DNA from: Alteribacter populi
GTDB taxonomy: Bacteria > Bacillota > Bacilli > Bacillales > Salisediminibacteriaceae
Direction of reading: 5' to 3'
Assembly (NCBI RefSeq): GCF_002352765.1
Contig: NZ_KZ293963.1
Span: 1,138,368-1,202,367, forward strand
DNA: 64,000 nt
The notes below the pieces were generated by a model, which was given only the letters and a program-made list of their open reading frames with translations, was not told the DNA's origin and made no database searches. Below are positions 7,769 through 16,124 of the stretch, piece after piece; positions within the stretch are counted from its first letter, which is position 1; every line of letters starts with the position of its first letter. The translations under genes were made by a program, and so were the position numbers.

Positions 7769-8998
7769 TTGACAGCCTCAGTATTTAAAACAATTACCTT
7801 TGGAAGTACAGCTACTTTTTTAGCTGTCACTTTTATATTATTCCCAAAAGATGCCTATGAAGCTTCTGTCCGAGGGTTGGAAATGTGGTGGGATGTCGTA
7901 TTCCCTTCATTATTGCCTTTTTTTATCATGGCTGAATTTTTAATCAGCTTCGGTGTTGTCAGCTTTGTAGGTGCATTTTTCGAACCTGTAATGCGACCGT
8001 TGTTCCGTGTTCCAGGTGTTGGAGGCTTTGTATGGGCGATGGGGATGGCTTCTGGCTTTCCCGCTGGCGCAAAATTAACGGCCCGTTTACGAAAAGATAA
8101 AAAACTAACAGCTATACAAGCTGAACGTCTCGTATCTTTCACCAATTCCTCTAACCCTGTTTTTATATTCGGGGCTGTTGCTGTAGGTTTTTTTCATAAC
8201 GCACAGTTAGGTATTTTACTTGCAGCTTGCCACTATTTAGGGAATTTCATCGTCGGAATTGTTATGGGATTTTACGGACGAAAACATGAAATAAACGAAC
8301 CTAAAAACACTCGCTACCATTCTTCCTTCTCTATTCGTCAAGCCTTTAGACTTATGCACGAAGAACGTTTAAAAGATAATAGACCTCTTGGAAAAATGAT
8401 GGGCGATGCTGTACAATCGGCAATTACAACGTTAATGATGATCGGTGGATTTATCATTCTCTTTTCAGTATTAAACCGGTTACTTACAGTCATTCACATT
8501 TCTGATTTTTTTGCTGTTTTGACTACCGTCATTCTTACAGCGCTCCATATTCCTAACGAACTAAGTCCTGCTCTTATTTCAGGATTATTTGAAATCACAC
8601 TCGGTAGCCAAATGGCAAGTGTGACAAATCAAACAACCCTTTTACAACAAGTTATTATTACGAGCTTTATTCTTGGCTTTAACGGGTTTAGTGTTCAGGC
8701 TCAAGTAGCCAGTATTTTAGCTGAGACAGATATTCGCTTTAAACCTTTTTTCTTTGCCCGCTTACTTCACGGATTATCGGCTGCTGTGTTAGCTGCACTA
8801 CTCTATGAACCACTTTATGCTTCCCGGTTGGAGAGTACAACTCAGGAAGCCTTTTCTCCATTGTCTTCTGCCGGTGGGCAAGCTCTATTTGTAGCCATTT
8901 ATGAATGGCTCATCCGCTTTGGAGGCTTAATTACGCTATTCGTACTTTGTTTCTTTATCCTTATTAAGATGAAACAATTCTTACAAAAATCAGCATAA
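7769..8998 (+). CDS. ylbJ: Sporulation integral membrane protein YlbJ
   Basis: This is an integral membrane protein of about 409 residues with eight or more hydrophobic segments. It belongs to the YlbJ/SpoVV nucleoside-transporter-like family; in B. subtilis YlbJ (SpoVV) is made under sigma-E and helps deliver dipicolinic acid across the outer forespore membrane. Typical motifs are MGMASGFPAGAKL near residue 90 and FTNSSNPVFIFGAVAVGFF near residue 128. The start codon is TTG; I prefer 7769, 7 nt after AGAGGAGG, over TTG 7763, which is too close. It is monocistronic in the same syntenic place as in B. subtilis. Confidence 0.92.
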   Translation: MTASVFKTITFGSTATFLAVTFILFPKDAYEASVRGLEMWWDVVFPSLLPFFIMAEFLISFGVVSFVGAFFEPVMRPLFRVPGVGGFVWAMGMASGFPAGAKLTARLRKDKKLTAIQAERLVSFTNSSNPVFIFGAVAVGFFHNAQLGILLAACHYLGNFIVGIVMGFYGRKHEINEPKNTRYHSSFSIRQAFRLMHEERLKDNRPLGKMMGDAVQSAITTLMMIGGFIILFSVLNRLLTVIHISDFFAVLTTVILTALHIPNELSPALISGLFEITLGSQMASVTNQTTLLQQVIITSFILGFNGFSVQAQVASILAETDIRFKPFFFARLLHGLSAAVLAALLYEPLYASRLESTTQEAFSPLSSAGGQALFVAIYEWLIRFGGLITLFVLCFFILIKMKQFLQKSA

Positions 8999-9068
8999 AA
9001 TACTTGTTCCAAAGGAGCGCCAAAAGGTCCGAGACGGTTTCGCTGAGCTTTGAATTTGTATCTTTTCT

Positions 9069-9548
9069 TTATTTAAATTTTTCAAGTAATGCCGTCTCAA
9101 CCTGCGCTGGAACAAGATCTGTAACAGAAGCTTGATACTTGGCCAGCTCTTTAACGATGCTTGAGCTCAAATAAGAATACTGGTTATTAGTCATCATAAA
9201 AAACGTTTCGATATCTTCATCAAGCTTTCGGTTTATCGAAGCCATTTGCAGCTCGTATTCAAAGTCAGATACCGCACGCAACCCTTTAATAATCGCATTT
9301 GCTTGTTTATTTTTAACGTACTCAATTAACAAGCCATCAAAGCTATCGACTTCTACATTAGGTAAATGAGCTGTCGTCTCTTTTAATAATGCTACCCGCT
9401 CGTCTATCGAAAACAAAGGATTTTTGCTTCGATTATTTAACACGGACACAATGACACGATCGAAAACTTTGGCTCCTCTCGTTACAATATCTAAATGACC
9501 CAATGTAACCGGATCAAAACTACCTGGACAAACTGCCACACTTCCCAT
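9069..9548 (-). CDS. coaD: Phosphopantetheine adenylyltransferase
   Basis: This 159-residue enzyme joins ATP and 4'-phosphopantetheine to make dephospho-CoA, the penultimate step of CoA synthesis. The nucleotidyltransferase signatures are PGSFDPVTLGH (T/HxGH, near residues 8-18) and the C-terminal YSYLSSSIVKELA (near 122-134). IIKGLRAVSDFEYE is also typical. It follows rsmD by 22 nt on the same strand, an arrangement kept in most Firmicutes. ATG start with GGAGG upstream. Length is normal. Confidence 0.97.
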   Translation of the reverse strand: MGSVAVCPGSFDPVTLGHLDIVTRGAKVFDRVIVSVLNNRSKNPLFSIDERVALLKETTAHLPNVEVDSFDGLLIEYVKNKQANAIIKGLRAVSDFEYELQMASINRKLDEDIETFFMMTNNQYSYLSSSIVKELAKYQASVTDLVPAQVETALLEKFK

Positions 9549-9570
9549 GATGTTGCCTCCTTAATAAAAT

Positions 9571-10125
9571 TTAATTGCTCATCACGTAAATCGAAATTAC
9601 CGTGTCTCCATATCGTTCAGTACGAACGAGGCTGAGTCTCCCATATTGATGTTTAAGGACTGTTTTTATCCCATGCTCTACGACGACCTGCCCTTCGTTC
9701 TCAAGAAGTTGATGATCTGAAATAAAGGTGAGTTCATCAGCTAGACGTTCCCTAGCATACGGAGGATCGAGAAAAATATATGTAAACGTTCGTTCGCGCT
9801 TGACGAGAGCCTGTAACGCTCGTTTGGCATCATTTTTATAAACTTCAGCTTTGGACTCAAGCTTGCATGATTTAAGGTTGGCTTTGATCGTTTGAATCGC
9901 TTTATATTCCCGGTCTACGAATACGGCCGTATCGACTCCTCTGCTCAACGCTTCAATTCCAAGTCCACCAGCTCCTCCATATAAATCGAGGGCTGTACCA
10001 CCTTGAAAGTATGGACCGATCATATTAAAAATCGATTCTTTTACTTTGTCTGTAGTCGGTCTTGTAGATTGTCCAGCTACAGCTTTAATCGGTATTCCTT
10101 TTTTGTCACCACTAATCACTCGCAT
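9571..10125 (-). CDS. rsmD: 16S rRNA (guanine966-N2)-methyltransferase RsmD (YlbH)
   Basis: This 184-residue Rossmann-fold methyltransferase uses S-adenosylmethionine to methylate G966 of 16S rRNA. The N-terminus (RVISGDKKG, then RPTTDKVKESIFN) is the RsmD signature. Motif I is ALDLYGGAGGLGIEALSRG near residue 45, and catalytic motif IV is FLDPPYA near residue 118. It is cotranscribed with coaD. ATG 10125 has AAGGGG upstream. I find no frameshift or truncation. Confidence 0.96.
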   Translation of the reverse strand: MRVISGDKKGIPIKAVAGQSTRPTTDKVKESIFNMIGPYFQGGTALDLYGGAGGLGIEALSRGVDTAVFVDREYKAIQTIKANLKSCKLESKAEVYKNDAKRALQALVKRERTFTYIFLDPPYARERLADELTFISDHQLLENEGQVVVEHGIKTVLKHQYGRLSLVRTERYGDTVISIYVMSN

Positions 10126-10411
10126 AGTATTGTATCCCCTTTGTCCTTCATCTACACTACTTCTAAATCTATTTTATCGTAGCATAAACGGGAGCGTAGC
10201 AAAAATATCCGAAGTTCGAAAATTCAAAACTACACTTAGTTGTGTATAAAGATTGGTCTCTTGTCCATAATAAGGATAGCAACATGATACCAATGTTGCT
10301 GACAACCGCGGAGAAGGCTTACGTTTCCCCATAAGTTCTTCCTCCGGTTTCTCCTCTCCCATAGCCTTTGTAGTCCATTTCCTTTAATCGGAGCGGAATA
10401 CAATAGGGCAG

Positions 10412-10441
10412 CTCGCAGAAAAATATTCTGCGAGTTTTTTT
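10412..10441 (+). terminator. Orphan plus-strand intrinsic terminator
   Basis: The stem CTCGCAGAA/TTCTGCGAG is followed by seven T. It points rightward although no annotated plus-strand gene lies upstream; the neighbouring genes rsmD and ylbG are both on the minus strand. Confidence 0.75.
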
Positions 10442-10497
10442 CTTATGTATTTGAAAACCACTGGCTATGCCGGGGGTTTTCAAATACATAAGAAAAA
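10437..10497. repeat. 23-bp perfect inverted repeat between two terminators
   Basis: The left arm (10437-10459, TTTTTCTTATGTATTTG then AAAACC) is the exact reverse complement of the right arm (10475-10497). The 15-nt centre can add a further CTGGC/GCCGG stem with a TAT loop. The arms include the T tracts of the flanking terminators. Confidence 0.85.
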
Positions 10498-10521
10498 GCC
10501 TTCGCTAAAAAGCGAAGGCTA
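10493..10521 (-). terminator. Intrinsic terminator of ylbG
   Basis: On the minus strand the 10-bp stem AGCCTTCGCT/AGCGAAGGCT with a T-rich loop is followed by TTTTCTT, right after the ylbG stop. Confidence 0.88.
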
Positions 10522-10794
10522 TAATCCCATTTTATAGTCGTATTCTTTTGCTTTATCTGGTTTTGAGTTTTGAAATTCAGTATTTAGCCAAGGTCGCATC
10601 GACAACGATACACGTTTTACAAAATGAAAGGACTCGAGCTTCTCTTTTGTTTGGTCCACCTTTTCACCATCACAGTAGATTACGATGTATTTCATTTTGC
10701 GTGATACGTAATGAATGTTGCCAAATCGTCTAAGCTGTTTAACATGCTTTAACGACTGTACCCAAACAGCCAGTCCGACGCGATTTCCGATCAT
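10519..10794 (-). CDS. ylbG: YlbG/DUF2129 family protein
   Basis: This cytoplasmic protein of about 91 residues matches the YlbG (DUF2129) family: GLAVWVQSLKHVKQLRRFGNI at the N-terminus and VSLSMRPWLNTEF toward the C-terminus. The function is not established, though the gene almost always lies beside ylbF in Bacillaceae. The frame is open to 10821, but ATG 10794, with AGGGAG 4-5 nt upstream, gives the family's usual N-terminus (MIGNRVGLAVW). It ends at a strong terminator. Confidence 0.88.
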   Translation of the reverse strand: MIGNRVGLAVWVQSLKHVKQLRRFGNIHYVSRKMKYIVIYCDGEKVDQTKEKLESFHFVKRVSLSMRPWLNTEFQNSKPDKAKEYDYKMGL

Positions 10795-10942
10795 CGTGCT
10801 CCCTGTCCCCTTTTTCGTCAATTCTTTATCGATAGTCTAGCATTACTCCTGACTAGTTGCAATACTAAAGAAAAGCGCAAGGCGGCCGGGCTAGACATCG
10901 AAACGTAGATTTCTTTACTTTCTTAACCCTCGAAAATAATGA

Positions 10943-11383
10943 CTACGAACATCCGCAGCTGCCACCAGAACCACAGCCTCCAGAACAGCCATCTTGATCA
11001 AAGAAAGGGTTCCCTGTAGGGACTTTAATACTTTTCGATACTGTATCAGCAATGATCAAACTTACATCTCTTAGCAGCTCTTCTAAGGCCTTTTCAGCTT
11101 TTTTATATTGTGCGATCGATTCATGAGTGTCAACCATCCGCTTTGTTTCCCGAACTTCCTTCGTCACCCGTTTAAAGTCAGGGTGATACTTTCCAAAACG
11201 TTGAACTTCATCATATTGATCCTTTAAGCGCGTAAATGTTGAGATTAATTGCTGCGCTTCTTCATCATTGTCCACCGTTTTTTTTGCTTCTATATAATCA
11301 ACGTACACTTCTGAGGAAGTGACAAAGTCTCCGAGCTCATAAGCAGAATGGAGGACACCCGACCCTGTTGCAGTTGTAATCAA
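10943..11383 (-). CDS. ylbF: RicF/YlbF, subunit of the Y-complex that aids mRNA processing
   Basis: This protein of about 146 residues is YlbF (RicF), part of the RicA-RicF-RicT complex. In B. subtilis that complex carries [4Fe-4S] clusters, binds RNase Y and promotes mRNA maturation, and thereby biofilm formation, competence and sporulation. The body is helical (VDYIEAKKTVDNDEEAQQL and so on), and the tail is CSGGCGSGGSCGCS, with four cysteines that can serve as cluster ligands. I chose the TTG at 11383, 7-8 nt after GGAGGTG; upstream frame extension has no ribosome-binding site. It lies just downstream of the uvsE operon and may read through from it. Confidence 0.9.
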   Translation of the reverse strand: MITTATGSGVLHSAYELGDFVTSSEVYVDYIEAKKTVDNDEEAQQLISTFTRLKDQYDEVQRFGKYHPDFKRVTKEVRETKRMVDTHESIAQYKKAEKALEELLRDVSLIIADTVSKSIKVPTGNPFFDQDGCSGGCGSGGSCGCS

Positions 11384-11419
11384 AATGAACACCTCCGCAA
11401 TCATTATAACATGAACAAG

Positions 11420-12379
11420 CTAGGGAAGTTCAATGGTTGATTGATTGTGCCTTTTAATGCCCATGTCTTTTTCCAGATCGGTCATTAATTGAACTAAAGC
11501 AGCATCCTTTTGCTTCGCTTCAATCATTACATCAAGCTGTTTGACACTTCCGTTCACTTCTTTTAGAAATCGCAAAAAACGGTTGGCATCAATATAATCA
11601 GCGTGATTCCTATCTAAGGGCGCTGCTTTCGGACTGGAAATATGCATTTTCATGGGCAAAGCACTCGTTTCCCACGTCTGAACAACACGACCCCAAAAGT
11701 CAGCAATTTCTGTTTGACCGTGGACATCATGGTGGTGCAAGTCAAAAACGATAGGAATTTCAAGTTTTTCTCCTAAGTACAACGCATCGTTTATTGTATA
11801 ATTTTTGTCGTCATTTTCGACCATAAGCATCTGACTTAATGATGTTGGAATCTCCTGAAATCTTTCAATGAACGTTTCAAGCCCTGTTTCAACCCCTTGT
11901 TTTTTTCCGCCGATATGAAGCACACACCTGTGTCTAGTTGACTGACCCATACCTTTTAAAAGCTTATAGTGATATAGGAGTGTGTTTAAAGACCGTTTAA
12001 AGATAGCATGATCACCAGTATTTAATACAACAAAGTGGTCAGGATGAAAATCAACTCTCATACCATGTACGTTGATCAATTCTCCCGCTTCACGTAAAAC
12101 AGGCAGAAGTTCGCGATCCCATCTCCAACCTTCAGTAAGCGGATGGTTCACCAGTGGGACGAGTTTTGATGAGAGTCTGAAAAAGGAGATATCATAGGCT
12201 AAGTTATGTTTAAGTAACCTCATACAGTTTCCGAGGTTTTGTTCGCCAATGCGTAATAGCTTTCTTAGACCCGCTTCACGGTCTTCCAGTTTTTCAAATT
12301 GGGTGGCCGTCATCGTATGTGATGGAGAAGCGTTTTCGAGCATAGTACTCATCGCTACGTAGCCAAATCGAACGATCAT
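11420..12379 (-). CDS. uvsE: UV DNA damage endonuclease UvsE (UVDE)
   Basis: This 319-residue TIM-barrel endonuclease nicks DNA 5' of cyclobutane dimers, 6-4 photoproducts and some other lesions, starting an excision pathway independent of UvrABC. UVDE motifs are visible: RFGYVAMS at the start, NLGNCMRLLKHN near residue 48, HGMRVDFHPDHF near residue 105, the metal-ligand region VFDLHHHDVHG near residue 218 and KMHISSPK near residue 244. The ATG overlaps the stop of the preceding gene in ATGA, so translation is coupled. It is the last gene of a helicase/partner/endonuclease operon absent from this place in B. subtilis. Confidence 0.93.
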   Translation of the reverse strand: MIVRFGYVAMSTMLENASPSHTMTATQFEKLEDREAGLRKLLRIGEQNLGNCMRLLKHNLAYDISFFRLSSKLVPLVNHPLTEGWRWDRELLPVLREAGELINVHGMRVDFHPDHFVVLNTGDHAIFKRSLNTLLYHYKLLKGMGQSTRHRCVLHIGGKKQGVETGLETFIERFQEIPTSLSQMLMVENDDKNYTINDALYLGEKLEIPIVFDLHHHDVHGQTEIADFWGRVVQTWETSALPMKMHISSPKAAPLDRNHADYIDANRFLRFLKEVNGSVKQLDVMIEAKQKDAALVQLMTDLEKDMGIKRHNQSTIELP

Positions 12380-14004
12380 GAAAGCCCCTCTTCTCTTAGA
12401 TATAATTCTATTTCATCAGGGTGTACGATACTGATGGCAACGAGTCTTTCAACGTAATAGCTTTGGTTATCCTTTGTTAGAAAATAAGGACAAGCTTCTC
12501 CCGTTACACAAAGGCGCTCTATTTCTGCAAAAATTGACTTTTCTTCGCCCGCTACTTTAAACCGGAGCGGGAGATGTAACGAAAGCGCTTGACGAATGAT
12601 TTTAAGCACCATTTTTTCTGAATAACCTAACATGGAAAACCATTGTCGCGGTAACAAATCTATTTCCGCCGAGTACGGATGGGATCGGTTTGCTCCATCT
12701 TCAATCTTCCATTTTTTGATCGGAATCTTCTCTTCGCTGCTCTTCTCAGCAAGTTGTTTCTTTAAAAATCCGCTACTTTCAAAAACTTTTCTCGCCCGGT
12801 TCACTTCTTGTTCCTTGACAAAAACGCCACCTGCTGCCGATATGTATGGAATGTTTTCCCGAGACAACGTCTTCAAGCAAATAGGTTCTACAGCCGAGTC
12901 CAGAATACTGAAGTACGTATAGGTCTCGTTTTCCTTTATCGGCTCATTTTCTAATTGCCATTGTTCAAATTGCGAGCGGTAACGGTCGAGATCAATAAAA
13001 ACAGAATAAAACGTCTCAAAAAAATCATCAAGAGACTCCCCTGAATCAACCGCTCGTTGAACAGATTCTTTTGTAAAAATGACATGGGCGACTCCCGTTT
13101 CAAAGGAATCTTTATTCCAGTCGAGATCTCCCCATTTTAAAACTTCCCAGATTAATCGGACATCTATTGATTGCGGGATGATCCATTCAAAATTCCCCAA
13201 GTCGATAATGGTAGATGCCCGGTCATAGTAAAGACGATCGAGAGCAAACGACAATCTGATTTTTCCACCTTCCTTGATTAGTACGCCGCGGTCTACGAAA
13301 CTCTCAAGAGCGGCTGATGTTACTCCTTTTTCAGTCAATGTCTTCATCGGCACATAACATCCGTGAATGAGGTCTTTGATGCAGCCTCGCACGTCAGCTC
13401 GTTCTGATTCAAACAAAGCTTCGATCATCATTTCTAAAAAATCATCAAATCGATAGGAGAGCCACTTTTCAAACTGCCTCACTTGCCAATTTCCATCTAT
13501 TACCCAACCCGTTCTGCGAAGGACGTTTACAATAAATCGATCCTCTTTGGAAAGGTTTTTGTTTCCTATAAAGTACTGCTGCAATGCCGCCAAACTTGTC
13601 CAAAAAAATAGCCCTGATTGTTCCGAACAATGAGTTACTGCTTTTTTTTCACGGACTTGATAAAAAGCCGTTTCCCATTCTCGTGGTATGAACCATGTTT
13701 CTTTCTCACCATCTGATAACGAAAATACAACGCCTGTATCTCTTAAACGTTGAAGAGCTTGTTGATCGAAAAGTGACGTTTGTAATGGAGGAAAAGAATC
13801 TCTTGAATCAACCGGCCTCATCATGATCTCGTCGAGCATTTTTTGCTGCCTTCGTCCGATCTTTTTTAAAATCTCCCTTGCCCCATTATGACGGTCTGCT
13901 TCTTCGTCAATAAACAAAGCTGGCAACCCCTTCTCCAGACGCGTTTCATTTACATGACGTTCTTGTTCACTTGTCAGCAATCCACGTAATGCTTGTAAAT
14001 TCAT
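12376..14004 (-). CDS. XPB/Ssl2 N-terminal-like helicase-associated protein
   Basis: This protein of about 542 residues has no Walker motifs. It resembles the helicase-associated (Helicase_C_3, XPB/Ssl2 N-terminal-like) proteins encoded next to bacterial XPB helicases. Recognition rests on length, on the run of winged-helix-like segments (for example LRRTGWVIDGNWQVRQFEKW and ALESFVDRGVLIKEGGKIRL) and on position between an XPB helicase and uvsE. Start ATG 14004 overlaps the helicase stop in ATGA and has GAGGAG 8 nt upstream. Its own stop overlaps the uvsE start the same way, so the three genes form one tightly coupled operon. A role as scaffold or DNA-recognition partner of the helicase is inferred. 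Confidence 0.75.
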   Translation of the reverse strand: MNLQALRGLLTSEQERHVNETRLEKGLPALFIDEEADRHNGAREILKKIGRRQQKMLDEIMMRPVDSRDSFPPLQTSLFDQQALQRLRDTGVVFSLSDGEKETWFIPREWETAFYQVREKKAVTHCSEQSGLFFWTSLAALQQYFIGNKNLSKEDRFIVNVLRRTGWVIDGNWQVRQFEKWLSYRFDDFLEMMIEALFESERADVRGCIKDLIHGCYVPMKTLTEKGVTSAALESFVDRGVLIKEGGKIRLSFALDRLYYDRASTIIDLGNFEWIIPQSIDVRLIWEVLKWGDLDWNKDSFETGVAHVIFTKESVQRAVDSGESLDDFFETFYSVFIDLDRYRSQFEQWQLENEPIKENETYTYFSILDSAVEPICLKTLSRENIPYISAAGGVFVKEQEVNRARKVFESSGFLKKQLAEKSSEEKIPIKKWKIEDGANRSHPYSAEIDLLPRQWFSMLGYSEKMVLKIIRQALSLHLPLRFKVAGEEKSIFAEIERLCVTGEACPYFLTKDNQSYYVERLVAISIVHPDEIELYLREEGLS

Positions 14005-15641
14005 GAACTCCACTCCTCTGATTCGTACTCATACCCTTGCTCCACCATGAAAAGCTGTCGATTCATTGCCCGTTCTTGTTCTTTCGTAAAAGGTGTTACG
14101 AGAGAGTAAAAATGAACCGAAGCTTGTTGCGATGGACGTAACAACCGACCAATTCGCTGCGCCTCTTCTTGTCTGGAGCCGAATGTACCTGAAAGTTGAA
14201 TTCCTACTTGCGCATCCGGTAAATCAAGAGCAAGATTCGCCACTCTGCTTAAAATTAACGTTGAAATTTTTGAGTTGCGAAATTGCTCAAATAAGACTTC
14301 TCTTTGTTCCTTTGGCGTTTGTCCCGTTATAAGCGGGTAGGAAAATCTCTTCGCCACCTGTTCAAGCTGGTCTATGTACTGTCCGATGATGAGAATTTTT
14401 TCACGTTTATGCTTTTTTAACAGTTCTTCAACAACATCAAGCTTTTTCGGGTTTTCACTTGCTATTCGGAACTGATCCCGTTTCGAACTTTCCCAGTAAT
14501 GACGAGCCTTGTGTTCATCAAAGGGAACTTTAATTTCCTTACAAACTGGATGCGCGAGCCAGCCATGTCTTTCGAGACTTTGGATTCCAATTTCATATCG
14601 TTTTGGTCCAATCAGACTAAAAATTTCTTTTTCCTTTTTATCTTCCCTTACACACGTGGCTGTTAGCCCCACGCGCCTTACACTTTGCAAGCTCGCTGCA
14701 AACCGAAACAATGGTGCAGGAAGAAGATGAACTTCATCATAGATCACCAGCCCCCACTTCCGACTTTGGAAGGTTGGAAGGTGTGAAAATTTCTTCGTCT
14801 TAGCGTTTCGGTGCGTCAACATTTGATAGGTGGCAATCGTAACTGGCGCAAGTTCTTTTTTCGTCGACGAATAAAAACCAACCTTTGAGCTGTCGATCGT
14901 TGTTTTATCCATTAGCTCCCGCGCCCACTGGCGGAGAGAGGTATCATTAGGGGTCAATATTAAAACTTCTTGTTTCAGCTCTGCCATTAATGCAAGACCG
15001 ACAATCGTTTTGCCCGCGCCGCATGGCAGAATAATCACGCCATTTCCTCCATCTGTTTGCTTTCTTTTTAAAAGTGCTTCAACAGCTTCTTTTTGATAAG
15101 ATCTCAGCTTCATTGCCGGGAGTGTTTCAATAGGAAGAGGTGTACCTTCTTCATATCCGCCTTGATCTCTAACTGGATAATCGAATGCCATAAATTGAGC
15201 TTTGATCCATCCTCGTTCCGATTCATCAATGAATACCCCTTCTCCCTCTTCCACTGGGCACTGGCGATAATCGTGGTTTTTTAAAATTTGACCGATCAGA
15301 CCTTTTTCTTTTGAGCGTAAGCAAAACTGTCCTGAATTATCTTGGATGATCTCTACTAATCCAAAGCGGTAAAATTGCTGTTCCATCCAATCTAACAACG
15401 GTTTTGGAGGACTCAATTTCCCAAATTGTTCAAAGAAGGTTTTAATTTGATGAAATTCAATCCCTTGTTCACAGGCATACCAAATTGACTGCTCGGACAC
15501 TTGATAAATGTGCGTCGTGGAAGGTGTTTTTATTAAATCGGCAATATCTTGTAAAATTGGACGCACGATCCCATATTCTTCATGAGTCGTGTCCGCGTAT
15601 ATAAATCGATCTTGCTGAATGAGAAGAGGGCGTCGCTGCAT
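14001..15641 (-). CDS. XPB/RAD25-type superfamily 2 DNA helicase
   Basis: This DNA-dependent ATPase of about 546 residues resembles XPB/RAD25, the DNA-opening helicase of eukaryotic and archaeal repair. It has Walker A CGAGKT (near residues 197-202), DEVH (near 292-295), motif III GLTATCVRED and motif VI RIGRLLRP in the second RecA domain. The N-terminal 170 residues form the damage-recognition-like region of bacterial XPB. I start at ATG 15641 (GTG 15644 is possible), after TAGGATG; the upstream 21 codons have no ribosome-binding site. It heads the operon with the partner protein and UvsE, which suggests lesion-site opening after UvsE nicking. That role is inferred, not shown. Confidence 0.88.
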   Translation of the reverse strand: MQRRPLLIQQDRFIYADTTHEEYGIVRPILQDIADLIKTPSTTHIYQVSEQSIWYACEQGIEFHQIKTFFEQFGKLSPPKPLLDWMEQQFYRFGLVEIIQDNSGQFCLRSKEKGLIGQILKNHDYRQCPVEEGEGVFIDESERGWIKAQFMAFDYPVRDQGGYEEGTPLPIETLPAMKLRSYQKEAVEALLKRKQTDGGNGVIILPCGAGKTIVGLALMAELKQEVLILTPNDTSLRQWARELMDKTTIDSSKVGFYSSTKKELAPVTIATYQMLTHRNAKTKKFSHLPTFQSRKWGLVIYDEVHLLPAPLFRFAASLQSVRRVGLTATCVREDKKEKEIFSLIGPKRYEIGIQSLERHGWLAHPVCKEIKVPFDEHKARHYWESSKRDQFRIASENPKKLDVVEELLKKHKREKILIIGQYIDQLEQVAKRFSYPLITGQTPKEQREVLFEQFRNSKISTLILSRVANLALDLPDAQVGIQLSGTFGSRQEEAQRIGRLLRPSQQASVHFYSLVTPFTKEQERAMNRQLFMVEQGYEYESEEWSS

Positions 15642-15895
15642 CACAAATAAACACATCCTACACATCGTATTTTTCAAATAAATTCTTGGGCTGAATGACC
15701 ACACATCTCACTCTAATTTTTTGCCAATGACAGGAAATTATGCACTCTTTATCCTGAGCGTAAATAGGGATTTAACTCTAACTCTAGAACTCAAAACCTC
15801 GTCGCAGACATGTTGCTTTTCCTGCTGGCGTCTCCGCCATTGCAGCAGCACCCCTTGGCTATCTCATGTGTATCTCAAAATCAGGTGCATGGTTT

Positions 15896-15973
15896 TTTTC
15901 GTAAAGTTTGTTGCTTTTTGAGCGCTTTTTCAAAGCTCAAAAAGCAAATAGCAACAATCTTTTAGAAAAGAGC
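15896..15973 (+). repeat. Hairpin element (TTGTTGCTTTTTGAGC type)
   Basis: The left arm TTTGTTGCTTTTTGAGC pairs with the right arm GCTCAAAAAGC-AAAT-AGCAACAA. Related pieces occur at 18195-18240 (inverted), 32530-32570 and 4285-4415. There are no coding frames and no recognisable transposase, so it is MITE-like at most. Confidence 0.6.
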
Positions 15974-15975
15974 CT

Positions 15976-16072
15976 TGGCAAAAGGAGAGTTATTTCTTTG
16001 CAGATTCTCTCCATGAGAAAGAGCATATCCTCTTGCCACGCAGGCGTATGCTACTTATTCAGCAGCCTCTAA
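15976..16072 (+). repeat. 95-bp direct repeat, copy A (partner at 47358-47452)
   Basis: This copy and that at 47358-47452 share AGAGTTATTTC-TTGCAGATTC, TCTCCATGAGAAAGAGCATA and CGTATGCTACTTATTCAGCA with only a few differences. Both are intergenic, in the same orientation, and preceded by a GC-rich element. Confidence 0.85.
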
Positions 16073-16088
16073 AAAGACTCTTTATACT

Positions 16089-16124
16089 TAAAAAGCCTTA
16101 ACGGCTATTTGACCGTTAAGGCTG
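16089..16124 (-). terminator. Intrinsic terminator of the ylbC-ylbD-ylbE run
   Basis: On the minus strand the 11-bp stem AGCCTTAACGG/CCGTTAAGGCT is followed by TTTT. The ylbE stop codon lies inside the upstream arm. Confidence 0.85.

Larger units (their letters stand above)
10126..10518. other. Intergenic region between ylbG and rsmD with a nested palindrome
   Basis: No gene over 20 codons is convincing in this 390-bp gap. It holds the upstream region of rsmD, a plus-oriented terminator (10412-10441), a 23-bp perfect inverted repeat (10437-10497) and the ylbG terminator. A 16-codon plus-strand reading frame at about 10284-10334 has AAGGA 7 nt before its ATG and precedes the orphan terminator. 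Confidence 0.5.
15722..16088. repeat. Composite repeat region between ylbE and the XPB operon
   Basis: No gene is seen. In order it holds a partial GC-rich element (about 15808-15850, TTGCTTTTCCTGCTGGCGTC), a piece shared with 47300-47350 (CATGTGTATCTCAAAATCA), a long hairpin element (about 15896-15973) and a near-identical copy (15976-16072) of the sequence at 47358-47452. The hairpin element appears inserted into the longer composite, because the 47-kb copy lacks it. Confidence 0.75.
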
